Shown here piece by piece: positions 59,124-64,000 of a DNA stretch of 64,000 nt. Within the stretch, counting starts at the first letter, position 1. Each line of letters begins with the position of its first letter. The notes under the pieces were generated by a model. That model searched no databases. It was not told the origin of the DNA and was given only the letters and a program-made list of their open reading frames with translations. A program made the translations under genes and the position numbers. Source of the stretch: Phaseolus vulgaris (taxonomy: Eukaryota; Streptophyta; Magnoliopsida; Fabales; Fabaceae); assembly GCF_000499845.2 (NCBI RefSeq), contig NC_023758.2, forward strand, positions 27,625,520-27,689,519, read 5' to 3'.

Positions 59124-62100
59124 GATGGGGTGTGAGAGAGGAAGAGAATTGAATAGAAGAATGAGAAGGGAAAGAATAACTGATTCTTGGTAACTCCAAT
59201 TCTTTATTGCATGGTGGAAATAAAAAAGCTGGGTTCTTTGCTGTTGTTTGACTTTATTGAGCATCAATTAATAAACTTCATTTAAAAATTAAATTTTTTT
59301 GAGTTGGGTTTTTGTTTGATTGTGATGAGTAAGAGAGCACTTTGCAAGAGACGGTTTCATGTGCTAATGGAAAAGGATTAGCTCTTAACATAGTGCCATG
59401 TTCTTGTTTTTGTGTTTGGGTTGTGTCTCTGTCTCAGTTTCTACCATCATAAAGCATCTGATGAGTAAATTGAAAAGCCAGAAAAAAAAAATTAATTAAA
59501 GGGACTAATCTTTTTGCTTTCATTTTTTGTTTTTTTTTTTTCTTTAATTCGCTTTTTCCTTGCGGCGGGAAAGTTCGCTGTAATCATGCTAATCGCCACG
59601 TTCGCGGCAATAAATCGGCTAACGTTGTTCCAATACGTAAATAATACGATACATGTATCTGTGTAACATAACATGCATCGTATTTAGGCTTAAATAAAAT
59701 GGTTTTCAAATAATTTATTATATTTTTTTAATTCAGATCTTTTTTTCAGTAATATATGTTTGATTATAAATGATAATATTTATCATCAAAATAAATTTAA
59801 TGGTGTGAATGCAAGTAATATTGTGTTACTTTTTTAAGTTTCATTTTTTATTTAATGGACCTCCCTCGTATTTTTTGTTAATTTTAATTAATAATAAGAG
59901 TATGTTAAAGAATAATGAAAACGCGTTGTTAATTAACTTTCTTTCAAAATTATTAAACCAGGTAAATTTATGATAATGGTGGCCCCTGGTGGGGCATGGT
60001 AAAAAAAATAAAAAAGTAATGAAATTTAGGTTTAATTAATATTTTTTTGTCTTTGTAAATGAATATGCACGTTTCTTTTAATTTTTTTTAATCTCTTTAA
60101 AATTGATATTTGTTGTGTAATCTTTGAAAAATATGTGAATTTTTGTTTTAATTTCTATAAAATAATTTTTTTAAATTTTATACTAATATCGATTCATAAG
60201 ATTTTATTTTACATAAACAAATAACATATCTTAAAATTATTTATTGACATTTTGTGACTTGATTTTTAGTTTAAAGCAATCAGTTAATAAATATTATATA
60301 ACAATAGAAATAAAACAATAATTTTAATTTTAAAATAAAAAATTCAGAATCAAAATTAAAATAAACTTATTTTTATTGATATTAAAAATATATTTAAACA
60401 TAAAATTGATACAATAATTTACATCTGATTTTAAAATAATTAAAATTTATAATCATACATCATTTAATGAAAATAATAATGCAGCATATGTGTGTGTGTG
60501 GTGTCACAACATTAAAGGACACTTAATATTATTATTTATGATATAATTAATCTCATTTAAGTAATTAAATGTAACGTTAATTTTTTAGTATGGATTATAT
60601 GAAATATATTATTTAATGATACATTTTTATCTTAGAAGAATATTTTTATTTTATTATGGGTTTTATTATTTTTCCAGTATATTGATTAGAGAGTTGAGTT
60701 TATTTCTATTATATTGACTCAAATAAATTTTTATATGCACTGAAAAAATTGAAACGGATTTCTTATTATATGAATGATAGTCCACGTTACGAGTTTAAGC
60801 ATTAAATCAATTACTGATGTTAAATAATTCTTTGATATTTTTTAAAATAATAAAAAACAACAGTAAATATATAATTTATTAGAATAACATTTTTTTAATA
60901 AATACAATCCTTTAGTTTATTAACAATATATCATGTATATATAAATTTGTGTTCAGATTAGAGTAGCTAATTTGATTTGTTTATAAGTTAATTTTAGTAA
61001 GGTACATTAACTTCAAATTTTCAAATTACAAATAATTTCAACTAGCTTTTGTAATACTTTAATTATTTTTTAAAAATTATTTAATTTTTTATTATCACTT
61101 CTTATATTTTAATATATATTTATTCATTTTTATTAATTATTATATCAACTAGATTTTTATTTATAAGTTATATATATATATATTTTATTTTATACAGACA
61201 ATTAATTATTGTATAATTTGTAATATTTGCTTTATTACATTTAAATTTTTTCTATATAGTTTAAATTAAAAAAAAATAACTAATGTTTCATTGCATAATA
61301 ATGTTATACAAAAATTACATACAATAAAAATAAAAATTGTAAGAAATAAATTTAATTTAGTTTATTAACAATATATCAAGTACATATAAATTTGTGTGTA
61401 GTAAGGTTAGAGTAGCTAATTTGATTTGTTTATTAGATAACTTTAGTAAGGTACACTAAATTTGTAATTTGTAAATTACAAATAATTTCAATTAGCTTTT
61501 TATTTATAAGTTATATACTACTTTAACTAATTTTTAATTTTTTTATTATTATTTCTTATATTTTAATATATGCTTTATTATTTTTAATTTCTTTTTACTA
61601 ATTATTTGATATTTTAAACGTTAATTATATAATCAAACTTAAATATTTATATCAAGTAATATTTAGCAACTAACTTTATCAAACAATTTTAACTCAGTGA
61701 ATTAATTTATGAATTCAAAACTTATAAGTTTATATAAGTTAGTGTTGTGAAACATACTCTATATATACACACAATTAAAATGTATTATATTACACAATTA
61801 AGAAATAAATAATATATGATCCGATTAAATATAATCATGTTGAAAATGTATAATCTATCAATCAAACGAGTTTATAATTTAAAAGTGTATTTTTCTCAGA
61901 AAAAACAAAGAGTTGAATGATACCAAAACAAGAAAAATGAGAGACTGTGAAACTTAGAAGTGTGGGATGAATGGCAGAGGAGGAGAGTGGTGACAGAGCC
62001 ACCATGATTGGCGGTGAGATCGGCTACTGCATTACTCTTAAAAAGGGTGCCATGAAGTGTTGTATTTAAAACCCGTGACACCATCGAAGGATGAGTCTTA

Positions 62101-64000
62101 TTCATTCTGAGATTGTTGCTTTGCATGCAGCAAACACAAGTAACAGTGTGCCGAACCACAAACAACCCTAACGACAATTTCATTTGACTCTTTTTTCCAC
62201 CAATTTTGTCGGTAATTGCAGAATTTCCCCATTCACTATGTTGTCTCATTGGTTCATCCAAATCTTGATTGCTTCCAAGGAGATGAACCTTCTGGCTACT
62301 CTTTCTTAACAACAAAACATTAACATCGTCTCATCACATCTTAATCACCAAACAATCCATTTTATGCTTCAATTAAGAACTAAGTTTTCAGTTTAAAATC
62401 TTAAAAAAAATGTTTAAGTGTAATGATTATATACATAAATAATCACGAGAAGATAATTAGAGAAAATAATATTGAATATCTCCCATACTTCTTTTTGAAT
62501 AAATATTGAATACTGTTATAAAAGACTTCAAAATAAAATTAGGTTAGACCAGATAATTATAACATTAACTAAGATTTTTTGTTCAATTGTTTCAAGATGT
62601 CTCATCCAACATGAAGAGTATAGATGATGTTCTAAAAAACAATAATGTTTGTTTAGTGGAAATAGTATAAAATCTAAGTTGAAAACGAAGCTTATCTATA
62701 AAATATACAAAGGGGAATGATCTCATGATTGTATCTGCAAATTTATTGTATTAAAATTTTATAAGAATGATTTAAAAAGAATATTACTTTTAAGTAAAGA
62801 AATTATGTAGTTATTTTTTAAAAGAGGTGTGTAGTTATTTATTTTATTAATAAAAAATATTTCTATTTATTAAAATATACTTTTTTTATTAAAAAAATAC
62901 CAAAAATAATTTAAAATGTATATTTTCCTTTATATAATGGTATACATATTTACAAGTATAAAATTTAACTTATATAAATCAAAATTATTTTTTTTATCCA
63001 TGTATATCTTATCTTATTTTGATTTATTAAAAAAATAAAAAAATTTACTTTATAACTATATTTCATTTGTATTTAATTCTCATTTTTACATAATTTTAAT
63101 GAAATATCAATATTAAAAATATTTTAAATATTACTAGACCTTATATGCCAGTACAATTTGTTCATAAATGATTATTAAATATTTTAATTTCAATGTTTAA
63201 TTAGATTACTTTTTCGTTTAAATTAGATATCAGTACTTTTAAATTCAAATAAATAATATCATGTATTTGAATATTATGAAACTACAATTTGTATTTTATT
63301 GTGTTTAGAAGTGATATTTACTTCTTTGCTGTATGCTATGAAGTAGGACATATTAATAAGTTTGTTTTATATTTATTATAATATTATACTTGTTTGAATT
63401 TTATTTAAATATTTATGAATAAAATAGACTTATACATCTTAATGCGAATCAATTTTATCTTAAAATATTTATATAAATTATAAAAACTATATCAAATTAT
63501 ATTGAGTGAGAGTGCACGGGAATGTATAATATACATAAATAAATAAGGATACAAAAGATTGGTAACCGATAACAAATCAGTATGTATATCATTATTATTT
63601 AATTTAATTTAATTTTTAATTCATGTAAAATGAATAAATTTTAATTTTGATCTTTATAAATGCTTTTCTTTGTTTATTTTTATTTTTGTCTAATTTAAAA
63701 TTTAATTTTTTAATTTTTATAAAATGTGTGAATATTAGTTTTAGTCCCTATGTCACACTTTTCTTTGATTTACATTCTTTTAAAAAAAATTAAATTATGC
63801 CCTTGATATTTATTTTTAAGATAAATTAATAACATTCACTTTCTTATGTTAAAAGTTTGTTTGGATGACTTTTGTGAACCTTATATTATAACACTTTAAA
63901 ATAGTTATGTGATTTTTCCGAAAAATATAAATTGTTATTTAATAACATATAAGAATTTCAAGTGATAATTTATAATTTTCAAGAGATAAAAACAAATAAA
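59124..64000. other. AT-rich intergenic sequence, one unexplained GC-richer island
   Basis: Almost all is AT-rich without genes. At 61900-62320 composition rises and a 139-codon minus-strand ORF is open (MLLRKSSQKVHLLGSNQDLD at its start). I recognise no domain in it, and it has no supporting exons. A related short duplication exists at about 60920-61040 and 61360-61500 (GTTTATTAACAATATATCA, then AGAGTAGCTAATTTGATTTG), an old direct repeat about 430 bp apart. Confidence 0.4.
59565..59572. promoter_or_regulatory. E2F-type site upstream of OSCA
   Basis: GCGGGAAA is the reverse complement of TTTCCCGC, an exact E2F consensus. It lies in a short GC-rich patch (59560-59640) about 490 bp upstream of the channel's start codon. 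Function is not shown. Confidence 0.3.

Overview
The window is nuclear DNA of a flowering plant. Most of it is AT-rich intergenic sequence full of transposons. The genes have GT-AG introns and eudicot-type proteins. The repeat families and protein variants look like those of a legume, probably a phaseoloid (Phaseolus/Vigna/Glycine group); that placement is inferred from familiarity, not from a search. I could follow seven protein-coding genes through all their exons, and in each the joined exon lengths close in frame.

Layout. 1-3379 is the 3' end of a Tat-lineage Ty3/gypsy retrotransposon. It has a decayed antisense ORF, a nested LTR-element fragment and a plus-oriented 3' LTR. 6408-8746 (+) is a pinoresinol-lariciresinol reductase (lignan synthesis), and 9168-11511 (-) is a MYB-CC (PHL-type) transcription factor that converges on it. 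11.8-27.5 kb is a gene-poor repeat block. It holds a legume direct/inverted repeat cluster (17.9-18.7 kb), an Ac-like hAT end (18.7 kb), an intact 960-bp non-autonomous CACTA element with regularly spaced palindromes (21280-22239) and a 3-kb satellite of about eight 230-410-bp units (23.3-26.3 kb). 27947-31039 (+) is an Atg22/UMF1-like multipass membrane protein. 32596-36405 (+) is mitochondrial ribosomal protein bL35m, with an intact 683-bp hAT element in its long third intron. 36.4-41.3 kb is repeat-rich and includes a 762-bp PIF/Harbinger-like element. A sister copy of the empty target site lies 1.4 kb away, and a later 249-bp tandem duplication copied the element's end.

41333-44705 (-) is a PLGG1-type (LrgA/LrgB) transporter, 45354-49834 (-) a peroxisomal 4-coumarate-CoA-ligase-like enzyme ending in SKL, and 52717-59077 (-) an OSCA1/CSC1 mechanosensitive channel with an unusual His-Pro repeat tail. 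The 4CL-like introns carry a decayed plastid atpB fragment (NUPT), a MITE and a tRNA-derived SINE. An OSCA intron carries a TRIM-like element. 59.1-64 kb is AT-rich with no convincing gene.

How the genes relate. This is not an operon or metabolic cluster. The PLR, PLGG1-like and OSCA1.8-like set appears to be conserved gene order: from memory the Arabidopsis counterparts are neighbours (At1g32100, At1g32090, At1g32080), here spread apart by insertions. I found no wholly new biological system. The best leads are the PLGG1 paralogue without an obvious plastid transit peptide, the 9-residue-period His-Pro tail on the OSCA channel, the self-documenting Harbinger insertion/duplication locus and the satellite with a nested minisatellite.
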